Origin: an uncultured Clostridia bacterium
Lineage (GTDB): Bacteria; Bacillota; Clostridia; Oscillospirales; Acutalibacteraceae
Assembly (NCBI GenBank): GCA_947171615.1
Contig: CAMVYG010000002.1
Location: 1-25,760 of the forward strand
DNA length: 25,760 bases
Reading direction: 5' to 3'
Of this stretch, positions 13,184-21,800 are shown in pieces (position 1 is the stretch's first letter; every line of letters begins with the position of its first letter). Under the pieces are notes generated by a model. That model ran no database searches, was not told where the DNA came from, and was given only the letters and a program-made list of their open reading frames with translations. Both the position numbers and the translations under genes were made by a program.

Positions 13184-15178
13184 TTGGATTTTAAGCTTGT
13201 TTCAAAATTTCAGCCCACCGGCGACCAGCCGGAGGCCATCAGTCAGCTGGTGCAGGGCGTGAACGGCGGCGTAAAGGAGCAGACTCTGCTGGGCGTTACC
13301 GGCTCTGGCAAAACCTTTACCATGGCGAATGTGATCGCCCAGACGAACCGTCCCACGCTGGTGCTGGCCCACAATAAGACCCTGGCCGCCCAGCTCTGCT
13401 CGGAGTTCCGGGAGTTTTTTCCGGAAAACGCCGTGGAGTATTTTGTCTCCTACTATGATTATTACCAGCCTGAGGCCTATATCGCCCAGACGGATACCTA
13501 TATCGAAAAAGATTCCGCCATCAATGATGAGATCGACAAGCTTCGCCACAGCGCCACCAGCGCGCTTTCCGAGCGGCGGGACGTGATCATCGTGGCTTCG
13601 GTTTCCTGTATTTACAGCCTGGGCGACCCCATCGACTACCGCACCATGGTGATCTCCCTGCGCCCCGGCATGGAAAAAAGCCGGGACGAGCTTCTCCATA
13701 AGCTGGTGGAGTTGCAATATGAGCGCAACGACGTCAATTTTATCCGCAATAAGTTCCGGGTGCGGGGAGATGTGGTGGAAATTTTTCCGGCAGAGTCCAG
13801 TGACCGGGCGGTGCGGGTAGAATTTTTCGGAGATGAGATCGACAGGCTGCGGGAATTTAACCCCCTCACCGGGGATGTAACGGCGGAGCTGCGGCATATC
13901 GCCATTTATCCGGCCTCTCACTATATTGTTCCCCGGGAAAAAATGGAAAAGGCCATTGCCGATATTCAGGAGGAAATGCAGAAGCGGGTGGAGTTTTTCA
14001 AGGCGGAGGGAAAGCTCATTGAAGCCCAGCGCATTGAACAGCGCACCCGGTATGATATGGAGCTGCTTTCCGAGATCGGCTTCTGCAAGGGCATTGAAAA
14101 CTATTCCCGGGTCCTTTCCGGCAGAGAGCCGGGCAGCGCGCCCTTCACTCTGCTGGACTATTTCCCCGATGATTTTCTGCTGTTTGTGGATGAATCCCAT
14201 GTAACGCTGCCTCAGGTGCGGGGTATGTTCGCGGGGGATCACGCCCGGAAGGAAATGCTGGTGGATTACGGGTTCCGCCTGCCTTCCGCCTTTGATAACC
14301 GCCCTCTGAATTTTGACGAGTTTTACGGCCATGTAAATCAGGCTATCTTTGTCAGCGCCACGCCGGGAGATTTGGAGCTTGAGAAATCCGCCCGGGTGGT
14401 GGAGCAGGTCATTCGCCCCACCGGGCTTTTGGACCCCAAGATCACCGTGAAGCCCACAGACGGGCAGATCGATGACCTGATCGGTGAGATCAATCTCCGG
14501 GTGGAGAAACGGGAGCGGGTGCTTGTCACCACGCTGACCAAAAAGATGGCGGAAGATCTCACCTCTTATCTGGAGGGGTACGGCATCAAGGTGCGGTACA
14601 TGCACCATGATATTGACACGGTAGAGCGCATGGAGATCATTCGGGATCTGCGCCTGGGTGAATTCGATGTGCTGGTGGGCATCAACCTGCTGCGGGAGGG
14701 CCTTGACTTGCCGGAGGTCTCTTTAGTAGCTATTCTGGACGCGGACAAAGAGGGCTTCCTTCGCAGCGGGCGCAGCCTGATTCAGACCATTGGCCGCGCC
14801 GCCAGAAACGCCGGAGGCCAGGTGGTGATGTATGCCGACGAGGTGACGCCCTCTATGGAATACGCCATCACGGAAACAGAACGCCGCCGGGCCATTCAGG
14901 AAAAGTATAATGAAGATCATGGCATCGTTCCCAAAACCATTACAAAGGACGTGGCGGAGATCCTGGAAATTTCTACCCACAAGGACGATGGCAAAAAGAA
15001 AAAGAAGAAATACACGGCTTTGGAGCGCCGTGAGCTGATCGAGAAGTACACCAAGGAGATGAAAGCGGCGGCAAAGCTGCTGGAATTCGAGCACGCCGCC
15101 TATCTGCGGGATAAGATCAAGGAGCTGGAGGGTGAGCAGAGCAAGGCCTTTGCTGCTACCAGGAAGGTACCGCGCTAG
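13184..15178 (+). CDS. uvrB: Excinuclease ABC subunit B
   Basis: 664 residues from TTG at 13184, the normal family length. UvrB is the damage-verifying helicase-like subunit that takes DNA from UvrA and recruits UvrC in nucleotide excision repair. Visible: FQPTGDQPEAI at the N-terminus, Walker A GVTGSGKT (37-44), the tyrosine-rich beta-hairpin region YFVSYYDYYQPEAY that clamps DNA, DESH (336-339), helicase motif VI QTIGRAARN, and a C-terminal UVR domain (about 615-650, EKYTKEMKAAAKLLEFEHAAYLRDKIKELE) that binds UvrC. The start is decided by GGAGG at 13171-13175, eight bases before TTG; the frame upstream to 13109 has no family similarity. Second gene after radC, LexA-controlled. uvrA, usually adjacent in Firmicutes, is displaced 2.2 kb downstream. 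Confidence 0.97.
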   Translation: MDFKLVSKFQPTGDQPEAISQLVQGVNGGVKEQTLLGVTGSGKTFTMANVIAQTNRPTLVLAHNKTLAAQLCSEFREFFPENAVEYFVSYYDYYQPEAYIAQTDTYIEKDSAINDEIDKLRHSATSALSERRDVIIVASVSCIYSLGDPIDYRTMVISLRPGMEKSRDELLHKLVELQYERNDVNFIRNKFRVRGDVVEIFPAESSDRAVRVEFFGDEIDRLREFNPLTGDVTAELRHIAIYPASHYIVPREKMEKAIADIQEEMQKRVEFFKAEGKLIEAQRIEQRTRYDMELLSEIGFCKGIENYSRVLSGREPGSAPFTLLDYFPDDFLLFVDESHVTLPQVRGMFAGDHARKEMLVDYGFRLPSAFDNRPLNFDEFYGHVNQAIFVSATPGDLELEKSARVVEQVIRPTGLLDPKITVKPTDGQIDDLIGEINLRVEKRERVLVTTLTKKMAEDLTSYLEGYGIKVRYMHHDIDTVERMEIIRDLRLGEFDVLVGINLLREGLDLPEVSLVAILDADKEGFLRSGRSLIQTIGRAARNAGGQVVMYADEVTPSMEYAITETERRRAIQEKYNEDHGIVPKTITKDVAEILEISTHKDDGKKKKKKYTALERRELIEKYTKEMKAAAKLLEFEHAAYLRDKIKELEGEQSKAFAATRKVPR

Positions 15179-15180
15179 TG

Positions 15181-15213
15181 GTTAGATTTTAGTTGTTAGT
15201 CGTTAGAGAAGGG
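15181..15213 (+). repeat. GTTAG-type intergenic tract, copy 6
   Basis: GTTAG, ATTTTAG, TTGTTAG and TCGTTAG, ending TTAGTCGTTAGAGAAGGG. It begins three bases after the uvrB stop codon and is followed by the uvrB terminator. Confidence 0.6.
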
Positions 15214-15223
15214 CATTCTGGAC

Positions 15224-15266
15224 GAAAAAAATAACGTTCGGCAAAAACCGCCGAACATTCTTTTTT
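15224..15266 (+). terminator. Terminator of the radC-uvrB unit
   Basis: A 7-bp perfect core stem (GTTCGGC 15236-15242 with GCCGAAC 15250-15256), extendable by an A-tract/T-tract pairing, ends in T6 at 15261-15266. The A7 tract on the other side would let it work on the minus strand too. Confidence 0.8.
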
Positions 15267-15358
15267 GTAGTCTCTTGGGTACACTGACATGTGGTCTTTT
15301 GGCTCTTGGTTTTATCCAACAGGGAATGACTGAAAGCTAATAACGAAATGGTGATGCT

Positions 15359-15667
15359 ATGAACAGAAAAAAATTTCAGTTTTTTCCGGAGCCGGGGGAC
15401 GGCACGGCAGAGCTTGCGCCAACTATCCAGCCGGAGGGAAAATACCCCTGCCCCTGCTGCGGGGAGCGCACCCTTCCCGTGCCAAAAGAGGAAGCGATTG
15501 CCTTTATCTGCCCGGTTTGTTGGTGGGAAAACGATGTGTTCACTCCCGGAGAGGATGAACCCAGTGACGAGAATCACGGTATGACTCTTAGAGAAGGCAG
15601 GGAAAATTACCGCAGATTCGGAGCGGTAAGGAAGGATCTGGCTTCCAAAAAGCAGGGAACTCCATGA
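15359..15667 (+). CDS. CPCC-family cysteine-rich protein
   Basis: 102 residues. The motif YPCPCCGERTLP (29-40; C31, C33, C34) followed by FICPVCWWENDVF (49-61; C51, C54) and DEPSDENHGMTLREGRENYRRFGA is the signature of the cysteine-rich CPCC family, a small zinc-ribbon-like protein of unknown function, often seen in bacterial accessory and cassette-type gene groups. No signal peptide. The ribosome-binding site is weak (GGTG close to the ATG). The stop TGA (15665-15667) is in an ATGA with a possible upstream start of the next gene, so the two are probably co-transcribed. First gene of the small-gene cluster between uvrB and uvrA. Confidence 0.85.
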   Translation: MNRKKFQFFPEPGDGTAELAPTIQPEGKYPCPCCGERTLPVPKEEAIAFICPVCWWENDVFTPGEDEPSDENHGMTLREGRENYRRFGAVRKDLASKKQGTP

Positions 15668-15684
15668 AGAAGGAGAGGATAGGC

Positions 15685-16230
15685 ATGAAACGACTGCTGC
15701 TGACTTCTGCGGGCTTTGAAAATCCCGCAGTACGGAAATCTTTTCTGGAACTGCTGGGCAGGGAGCCCAAAAGGGCCAGGGCATTGTTTATCCCCACCGC
15801 GGCCATTGATGAGGATGCCAGAGCTGTACTGCCCAAGTGTCGAAATGACCTGCTGAACGCCGGATTTCCGGAGGGGAATATCACTGTCTATGACCTGGAC
15901 AGGCCTATGACAGAGAAAGAGCTTTCCTGCTATGACACAGTGTATTTCTGCGGCGGTTCTGCGGAATATCTGTTGGAACGGGTAAGGGCTTCCGGCTTTG
16001 TGGAGATACTGGATCGGGCGCTGGAAAGAGGACTTTTGTATGTGGGAGTCAGTGCGGGCAGCATCATTGCAGCCCGGAATCTGCCAGATAATCTGGGTTG
16101 TCTGCCCCGGCGGCTGGAAGTTCACTGTGAGGCGGGCTCTCCCGAAGGCTCCCTGCCCCGGGAAACGGTGCGCCTGACCAATGCCCAGGCGGTGAGAATC
16201 GTGGGAGATGAACAGGAAATTATTGGGTAG
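15685..16230 (+). CDS. Peptidase S51 (peptidase E-like) protein
   Basis: 181 residues. The family comprises serine peptidases such as dipeptidase E, which cleaves Asp-X dipeptides, and cyanophycinase; Firmicutes members are mostly uncharacterised. Visible: LLLTSAGFENP at the N-terminus, YFCGGSAEYLLERV (87-100), the nucleophile elbow GVSAGS (121-126, Ser123), a later His147 that can serve in the triad, and the closing strand VRLTNAQAVRIVGDEQEII typical of the family's end, so the protein looks complete although short. ATG at 15685 is chosen because AAGGAGAGG lies six bases upstream; an ATG at 15664 overlapping the previous stop would add seven residues. Its stop abuts a GNAT remnant, suggesting a deletion junction right behind the gene. 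Confidence 0.8.
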   Translation: MKRLLLTSAGFENPAVRKSFLELLGREPKRARALFIPTAAIDEDARAVLPKCRNDLLNAGFPEGNITVYDLDRPMTEKELSCYDTVYFCGGSAEYLLERVRASGFVEILDRALERGLLYVGVSAGSIIAARNLPDNLGCLPRRLEVHCEAGSPEGSLPRETVRLTNAQAVRIVGDEQEIIG

Positions 16231-16424
16231 TGGAGGGAAGACGGCGGATAGGCAGAGAACTGGGTACCTGGTGGGTGAAGAATCTGGCGGCGGAAATTGA
16301 AAAACGGGGAAGGCTGCCGTTTTACAATGTCAGCCTGTCCAATCTCCATTCACAGAATATCGCAATCAGCTGCGGGTTTTATCCGGCGTGGGCGGATGTT
16401 TCCGCATGGAAAACGGAGGAATAG
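16230..16424 (+). pseudogene. C-terminal remnant of a GNAT acetyltransferase
   Basis: The frame encodes RRRIGRELGTWWVKNLAA, resembling the acetyl-CoA-binding motif A of GNAT enzymes, then GRLPFYNVSLSNLHSQNIAISCGF and YPAWADVSAW, a typical GNAT C-terminus (N-xx-SQ-x-IA-xx-CGF-x-PAW). The N-terminal half, with the substrate-binding part, is missing: the homologous part begins immediately behind the peptidase stop codon. There is no ribosome-binding site or normal start, only a GTG at 16230. I read this as a truncated gene left by a deletion. The next gene (16429) starts four bases after its stop and uses GGAGGA inside the remnant, so the tail may persist because it carries that site. Confidence 0.65.
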
Positions 16425-16428
16425 TACT

Positions 16429-16986
16429 GTGGGAAAGAAATTGTCGGAAATGAGTCTGGAGGAGCTGTGGGAGCTGTTTCCCATTTTTCTGACAGAGCAT
16501 AACGACCATTGGGAACAGTGGTTTCAGGAAGAAAAAGAAATCCTGACGAAACTGCTGCCTGCAGGATGCCGTGTGAGCCATATCGGCAGCACAGCGATTA
16601 AAGGGATCTGGGCAAAGCCTATTGTAGATATCCTGGTTGAATCGCCGGATACAGCTTCTCTGGCGGCAGCGAAGACAGCGCTGGCAGAAAAAGGATATCT
16701 GTTGATGTCAGACGATGAAGAGAGAGCTTCTTTCAATAAAGGCTATACGGAAAGCGGCTTTGCGCAGCGGGTTTTTCATCTGCATGTGCGGCGAATGGGC
16801 GACAATGACGAGCTGTATTTTCGGGATTATCTCAATATGCACCCGAAGGCGGCAAAAAAATATGAGGCGTTGAAGCTGAGGCTGTGGAAGGAATACGAGC
16901 ATAACAGAGATGAGTATACCAGGCAAAAAACAGAGTTGGTACGGGAATATACTGAACTGGCGAAAAGGACTCTTGGGGAAAGGTAG
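16429..16986 (+). CDS. GrpB family (UPF0157) protein
   Basis: 185 residues. The core VSHIGSTAIKGIWAKPIVDILVE (about 49-71) is the hallmark of the GrpB/UPF0157 family, which has a nucleotidyltransferase-like fold: GS in the HIGST turn and the later D-x-x-V are the expected catalytic-site elements. FHLHVRRMGDNDELYFRDYLNMHP and YEALKLRLWKEYEHNRDEYTRQKTELV complete the usual domain. The substrate is unknown. The start is decided by the ribosome-binding site: GGAGGA (16415-16420) is eight bases before GTG at 16429, whereas the frame upstream to 16297 carries no family similarity and overlaps the GNAT remnant. It is part of the compact small-gene cluster and is followed 11 bases later by an NTF2-like gene. 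Confidence 0.88.
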   Translation: MGKKLSEMSLEELWELFPIFLTEHNDHWEQWFQEEKEILTKLLPAGCRVSHIGSTAIKGIWAKPIVDILVESPDTASLAAAKTALAEKGYLLMSDDEERASFNKGYTESGFAQRVFHLHVRRMGDNDELYFRDYLNMHPKAAKKYEALKLRLWKEYEHNRDEYTRQKTELVREYTELAKRTLGER

Positions 16987-16997
16987 GAAAAACAGAA

Positions 16998-17381
16998 ATG
17001 CGGAAGAGAGAAGAAACGATAGAGCGCTATTTTGCGGCATGGCTGGAAAACGATCCGGGCTGCCTGCGGGAGATTTTTTCGCCGGAGATTGTGTACAGTG
17101 AATGCTATGGCCCGGAATACCGGGGACTTGGGCAAATCGAGCGGTGGTTTTCCGATTGGAACAAGCGGGGCAGAGTGCTGGAATGGCGTATCAAAGGCTT
17201 TCTGCATCAGGGAAGCCATACGGCGGCAGAGTGGTATTTCTGCTGTGAGTATGACGGGGTAACAGACGGCTTTGACGGCGTTTCTCTCCTGGAATTTAAC
17301 GAAGCCGGGAAGATCGTTTCCCTGAAGGAATTTCAGTCCAAGGCGGAGCATGTATTTCCCTATGGGGAAACAGGGCGCTAA
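16998..17381 (+). CDS. NTF2/SnoaL-like protein
   Basis: 127 residues. ETIERYFAAWLENDPGCLREIFSPEIVYSECYGPEYRGLGQIERWFSDW, then AEWYFCCEYDGVTDGFDGVSLLEFNEAGKIVSLKEFQ, is the classic one-domain NTF2-like (SnoaL) pattern: N-terminal helices with the W-x-x-x-D turn, then the cone-shaped beta sheet. Such proteins are ligand-binding or small-molecule isomerase/hydrolase folds; no catalytic assignment is possible. ATG at 16998; the AGG-rich stretch 11 or more bases upstream is a modest ribosome-binding site. Last of the small accessory genes, 61 bases before the uvrA start with no terminator between, so uvrA may be reached by read-through. Confidence 0.8.
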   Translation: MRKREETIERYFAAWLENDPGCLREIFSPEIVYSECYGPEYRGLGQIERWFSDWNKRGRVLEWRIKGFLHQGSHTAAEWYFCCEYDGVTDGFDGVSLLEFNEAGKIVSLKEFQSKAEHVFPYGETGR

Positions 17382-17442
17382 CACTTTTTACAGGATCGTT
17401 TTTTGAAGAATGGTAGAGAGATTGAAGGAGGAACAAGCGGAA

Positions 17443-20268
17443 ATGAGCTTAGACAAAATCGTGGTGCATGGCGCCAGAGAACACAACCTGAAGGACATAG
17501 ACGTGACCATCCCCCGGGACAAGCTGGTGGTGCTCACCGGCCTTTCCGGGTCGGGGAAATCGTCTCTGGCCTTTGATACCATTTACGCCGAGGGACAGCG
17601 CCGCTATGTGGAAAGCCTTTCCTCCTATGCCAGAATGTTTTTAGGGCAGATGGAAAAGCCTGACGTGGACATGATCGACGGCCTTTCTCCCGCCATTTCC
17701 ATCGATCAGAAAACCACCTCGAAAAATCCCCGCTCCACCGTGGGAACGGTAACGGAGATTTACGATTATCTTCGTCTTCTCTATGCCCGTATCGGAATTC
17801 CTCACTGTCCCATCTGCGGCAGGGAGATCAAGCAACAGACGGTGGACCAGATCGTAGATCAGGTGCTGGCGCTGCCGGAAAAAAGCAAAATACAGGTGCT
17901 GGCCCCCACGGTGCGGGGCAGAAAGGGAGAGCACCAGAAGGAATTTGATTCCGCCCGGCGTTCCGGCTTTGTCCGTGCCAGAGTGGATGGCCTGATCTAT
18001 GACCTGAACGAGACCATTTCCCTGGAAAAGAATAAAAAGCACACCATTGAGATCGTGGTGGATCGGCTGGTGGTAAAGCCGGATATCCGCTCCCGCCTGG
18101 CGGATTCCATCGAGGTGGCGGCAGGGCTGACCGGCGGTGTTGTGGTGGTCAGCGTGGAAGGAGAAGAGGATATCACCTTCTCCCAGAATTACGCCTGCCC
18201 GGAGCATGGAGTCAGCATCGATGAGCTTTCCCCCAGAATGTTTTCCTTCAATAACCCCTTCGGAGCCTGTAAAAAATGCACGGGCCTGGGGGTGTTTATG
18301 CGGATCGACCCTCAGCTGATCATTCCCGATAAGCGGCTTTCCATCAACAAAGGGGGCCTGAAGGCCAGCGGCTGGGCCATGGAGGGCAGCACCATTGCCG
18401 CCATGTATATGCGGGGTCTTGCGGAGCACTATCATTTCTCCCTGGATACCCCCATCGGCGAGCTGCCCGATGAGATCGTGGATATTCTGCTGTATGGCAC
18501 CAAGGGAGAAAAGATCAAGCTCAAGCGGGTCAGCGAATATGGCAGCGGTTCTTATATGGCGGAGTTTGAGGGTGTTATCAACAATCTGGAGCGCCGGTTC
18601 CACGATACCTCCTCCAACTGGATCAAAGAGGAAATTGAAACCTATATGAGCGCTGTTCCCTGTGACGAGTGCCACGGCAGGCGGCTTTCCAGGGAAAGCC
18701 TGGCTGTGACAGTGGGGGGCATCAATATCAGTGAGCTCTGCGATAAATCCGTAACGGAAGCTCTGGAATTTGTGGAGGCGCTGGAGCTGACCGACCGGGA
18801 AAAGCTGATTGCCGCCCCAATCCTCAAGGAGATCAAAGCGCGGCTGGGTTTTCTGAACAGCGTGGGTCTGGAATATCTCACCCTTTCCCGTGCTTCCGGC
18901 ACCCTTTCCGGCGGAGAAAGCCAGCGAATTCGTCTTGCCACCCAGATCGGCTCCTCCCTGATGGGAGTGCTGTACATTCTGGATGAGCCCAGCATTGGCC
19001 TGCACCAGCGGGACAACCAGAAGCTTTTGGAGACCCTGAAGCATTTGCGGGATCTGGGAAATACCGTGATCGTAGTGGAGCATGACGAGGATACCAAGCG
19101 GGCGGCGGATTATCTGGTGGACGTGGGCCCCGGCGCGGGAATTCACGGCGGAGAGATCGTTTATGCGGGGCCGGTGAAGGGCATTGAAAAATGCAAGAAC
19201 TCCATGACCGGCCAATATTTAAGCGGAAAAAGAAAGGTGGAGGTTCCCGAAAGCCGAAGAAAGGGCAGCGGGAATTTCCTGGAAATTCGGGGCGCGGCTC
19301 AGAACAACCTGAAGGGAGTGAATGTAAAGATCCCTCTGGGGGAATTTGTCTGCGTAACCGGTGTTTCCGGCTCGGGAAAGTCCTCTCTTATCAATGAGAT
19401 TCTCTATAAAAAGCTGGCGGCAGAGCTGAATCGGGCCCATACCCACGCGGGAGCCCATCAGGAAATTCGGGGCATGGAGCATTTGGATAAGGTCATTCAG
19501 ATCGATCAATCTCCCATCGGCAGAACGCCCCGCTCTAACCCCGCCACCTATACGGGACTGTTCACCGATATCCGGGAGCTTTTTGCCAGCACCCAGGACG
19601 CCAAAATGCGGGGCTTTACCGCCTCCCGGTTTTCCTTCAACGTAAAGGGCGGCAGATGCGAGGCCTGCCAGGGGGACGGTATCATCTGCATTGAAATGCA
19701 CTTCCTGCCGGACGTGTATGTGCCCTGCGAGGTGTGCAAGGGCCACCGCTACAACCGGGAAACTCTGGAAGTAAAATATAAGGGAAAAAGCATTTACGAT
19801 GTGCTGGAAATGACCACAGAGGAAGCGCTGGACTTTTTCCGGGATATCCCGAAGCTCAGCCGGAAGCTTCAAACTCTGGTAGACGTGGGGCTGGGCTATG
19901 TGAAGGTAGGGCAGCCCGCCACCACCCTTTCCGGCGGCGAGGCCCAGCGGGTGAAGCTGGCAACGGAGCTTTCCCGCCGTCCCACCGGGCGGACCATCTA
20001 TATTCTGGACGAGCCCACCACCGGTTTGCATATCGCCGATGTACACAAGCTCATTGAAGTGCTGCAAAGGCTGGTAGATACCGGCAATACCGTGGTGGTG
20101 ATCGAGCACAATCTGGATCTTATCAAAACTGCCGATCACATCATCGACCTGGGGCCGGAAGGCGGCAACCGGGGCGGCGAGATCGTAGCCCAGGGCACCC
20201 CGGAGCAGGTGGCAAAGGTAGAAGGCTCCTATACCGGGCAATTCCTGAGACCTCTGCTGGAAAAGTAA
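17443..20268 (+). CDS. uvrA: Excinuclease ABC subunit A
   Basis: 941 residues from ATG 17443. UvrA is the damage-recognition ATPase dimer of nucleotide excision repair. Visible: first Walker A GLSGSGKSS (33-41), CPICGREI of the first zinc site, ABC signature LSGGESQR (488-495) with ILDEPSIGLH, second Walker A GVSGSGKS (640-647), zinc finger C739/C742/C762/C765 (CEAC...CEVC), second signature LSGGEAQR (829-836) and ILDEPTTGLH. Complete and normal in length. ATG 17443 is preferred because MSLDKIVVHGAREHNLK is the family start; AAGGAGGA lies ten bases before it, while ATG 17410 would add 11 non-family residues. No LexA box was found immediately upstream. Terminator at 20309. Confidence 0.97.
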   Translation: MSLDKIVVHGAREHNLKDIDVTIPRDKLVVLTGLSGSGKSSLAFDTIYAEGQRRYVESLSSYARMFLGQMEKPDVDMIDGLSPAISIDQKTTSKNPRSTVGTVTEIYDYLRLLYARIGIPHCPICGREIKQQTVDQIVDQVLALPEKSKIQVLAPTVRGRKGEHQKEFDSARRSGFVRARVDGLIYDLNETISLEKNKKHTIEIVVDRLVVKPDIRSRLADSIEVAAGLTGGVVVVSVEGEEDITFSQNYACPEHGVSIDELSPRMFSFNNPFGACKKCTGLGVFMRIDPQLIIPDKRLSINKGGLKASGWAMEGSTIAAMYMRGLAEHYHFSLDTPIGELPDEIVDILLYGTKGEKIKLKRVSEYGSGSYMAEFEGVINNLERRFHDTSSNWIKEEIETYMSAVPCDECHGRRLSRESLAVTVGGINISELCDKSVTEALEFVEALELTDREKLIAAPILKEIKARLGFLNSVGLEYLTLSRASGTLSGGESQRIRLATQIGSSLMGVLYILDEPSIGLHQRDNQKLLETLKHLRDLGNTVIVVEHDEDTKRAADYLVDVGPGAGIHGGEIVYAGPVKGIEKCKNSMTGQYLSGKRKVEVPESRRKGSGNFLEIRGAAQNNLKGVNVKIPLGEFVCVTGVSGSGKSSLINEILYKKLAAELNRAHTHAGAHQEIRGMEHLDKVIQIDQSPIGRTPRSNPATYTGLFTDIRELFASTQDAKMRGFTASRFSFNVKGGRCEACQGDGIICIEMHFLPDVYVPCEVCKGHRYNRETLEVKYKGKSIYDVLEMTTEEALDFFRDIPKLSRKLQTLVDVGLGYVKVGQPATTLSGGEAQRVKLATELSRRPTGRTIYILDEPTTGLHIADVHKLIEVLQRLVDTGNTVVVIEHNLDLIKTADHIIDLGPEGGNRGGEIVAQGTPEQVAKVEGSYTGQFLRPLLEK

Positions 20269-20308
20269 GTAAGACGTGGGTGAATCATTTTGGGATTGGC
20301 TCTAAAGT

Positions 20309-20344
20309 AAAACCGGGAAACGCCTGATGCGTTTCCCGGTTTTT
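20309..20344. terminator. Bidirectional terminator between uvrA and the MATE gene
   Basis: A 15-bp stem (20309-20323 with 20330-20344, core AACCGGGAAACGC/GCGTTTCCCGGTT) with T4-T5 on the plus side and TTTTAC on the minus side. The two genes converge here. Confidence 0.88.
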
Positions 20345-20373
20345 GCAGCCTGAAAAGCCGCGCCCAGAGAGCT

Positions 20374-21717
20374 TCAAACCACCTGGAACTGCTTCCATTT
20401 TCCGGATCTCCGCCGCCGGGCAAATAGTACCGCGCGAACGAGCCAGTCGCAGACCATTGCCAGGGCAATGCCGATCACGCCAAGCTGCATTGTGATTCCC
20501 AGCAGATAGGATAGCAGCAGCCGAACAAAAACCGTGCAGGCAATGGAAGTGTACATGGTGAACTTTACGTCGCCGGCAGCCCGCAGGCCGTTGCTGAGCG
20601 CACCGGAATACGGATATGCGGTGGCGTTGAAAACATTGTGGATCACCACCAGCCAAAAGACCAGGGTTTTCGTTTCCGGTGACAGTGAGTAAACAGACAT
20701 AAACCCAGGCGTTAAGAGCAGCACCAGCAGATTCCATGCGCAGGAGATCAGCAGGGTAGCTTTTGTCAGCTTTTTGAAATAGGCGTCTGCCGCATCTGTG
20801 TCCCCGCTTCCCATGCACTGCCCGATCACGGTAATGTAAACCGGCCCCATAGCAGTTCCTGCCAGCGCCGCCAGGGACCAGATGCTTTGCGCCACACCGT
20901 TTGCGGCAATTTGTGAAGTGCCAAACAAGGCGACTATACTGCTGAGCGCCACCTTAACCAGCTGAAAAATGCCGTTTTCCGCACCGTTAGGAACGGCAAT
21001 TTTCAAAATTCGTTTCATCAGATCGCCGTTCCAGCGGAATATCATTTTTACGCGATATCTGACTTCGTTTCGCTTTCGGAAACAGAGGATCGTGATGACG
21101 ACTGCGGAAAATGCTCTTGCCAGAAAGGACGGCCACGCAACGCCTGCCACGCCCGCCTGAAAAACAAATACGCCAAGGATGTTTCCCACTACGTTGATGA
21201 GATTGGAAAGTATGGAGATATATAAGGTGACATTTGTTTTTCCCAGGCTGCGGTAAATGGCCGCCCCGGTGTTGTAAACCGCAAGGGCCGGATAGGAATA
21301 GGCGGAGATTTTCAGGTAGGTAATACAGGCGTCCATGACCGGCGTGTCTACCCTGCCGAACAGAAGGGTTAGAATGTGGTTTCCCCAAAGCAGCACGGCT
21401 GCTCCGATCAACAGGGAAAACAAGGTTGAAAACAGCAGAAGCTGGCTGGCGGATTCCCCCGCCCGTTCTGTTTCCTTTCTGCCGATATACTGGCTGATGA
21501 CCACTGCTCCGCCGGAGGCAAGGGCTGTGAACAGATAGATGAAGATGGTGTTGAACTGGTTGACCAGCGACACACCGGAAACGGCGGCCTCGCTGACATA
21601 GCTGATCACCAGCGTATCGGCAAGGCCCACCAGCATCACAAGCAGCTGCTCTAAAATTAACGGCACGACCATTGCTTTTAATTCCTTTTTCGAGAACAGC
21701 TCCGTTTGCCCAGTCAT
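20374..21717 (-). CDS. MATE family efflux transporter
   Basis: 447 residues with about 12 membrane helices in two similar halves, the normal MATE length. Hallmarks: KELKAMVVPLILEQLLVMLVGLADTLVISYVSEAAVSGVSLVNQ at the N-terminus, ALASGGAVVISQYIGRKE (the GxxxxxSQxxG/A-type motif), and the second-half counterpart IAANGVAQSIWSLAALAGTAMGPVYITVIGQCMG. MATE proteins export cationic or aromatic compounds against a Na+ or H+ gradient; the substrate here cannot be read. The ribosome-binding site AAGGGGAG precedes the ATG well. The promoter (21801-21829) carries the element also found upstream of the flavodoxin lipoprotein gene, and the divergent lysR gene is next to it, so the exporter is probably under that regulator. 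An export substrate that is redox-active is an inference from this context. Confidence 0.93.
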   Translation of the reverse strand: MTGQTELFSKKELKAMVVPLILEQLLVMLVGLADTLVISYVSEAAVSGVSLVNQFNTIFIYLFTALASGGAVVISQYIGRKETERAGESASQLLLFSTLFSLLIGAAVLLWGNHILTLLFGRVDTPVMDACITYLKISAYSYPALAVYNTGAAIYRSLGKTNVTLYISILSNLINVVGNILGVFVFQAGVAGVAWPSFLARAFSAVVITILCFRKRNEVRYRVKMIFRWNGDLMKRILKIAVPNGAENGIFQLVKVALSSIVALFGTSQIAANGVAQSIWSLAALAGTAMGPVYITVIGQCMGSGDTDAADAYFKKLTKATLLISCAWNLLVLLLTPGFMSVYSLSPETKTLVFWLVVIHNVFNATAYPYSGALSNGLRAAGDVKFTMYTSIACTVFVRLLLSYLLGITMQLGVIGIALAMVCDWLVRAVLFARRRRSGKWKQFQVV

Positions 21718-21800
21718 CTTGTTTTCTCCCCTTCATGGATCAGTTTTTGTTGATGCAAATATGATTTTTATCCGTTGGTTTCTATTTTGCAGCTAACGAT

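Noticed and set aside
17641..19215. Long open frame (524 codons) on the minus strand inside uvrA
   Set aside because: It is fully antisense to an unmistakable uvrA, has a low-complexity His/Gln/Gly-rich product and no ribosome-binding site; a codon-bias shadow. The same applies to minus-strand frames at 13202-14608 (uvrB) and 19219-20241.
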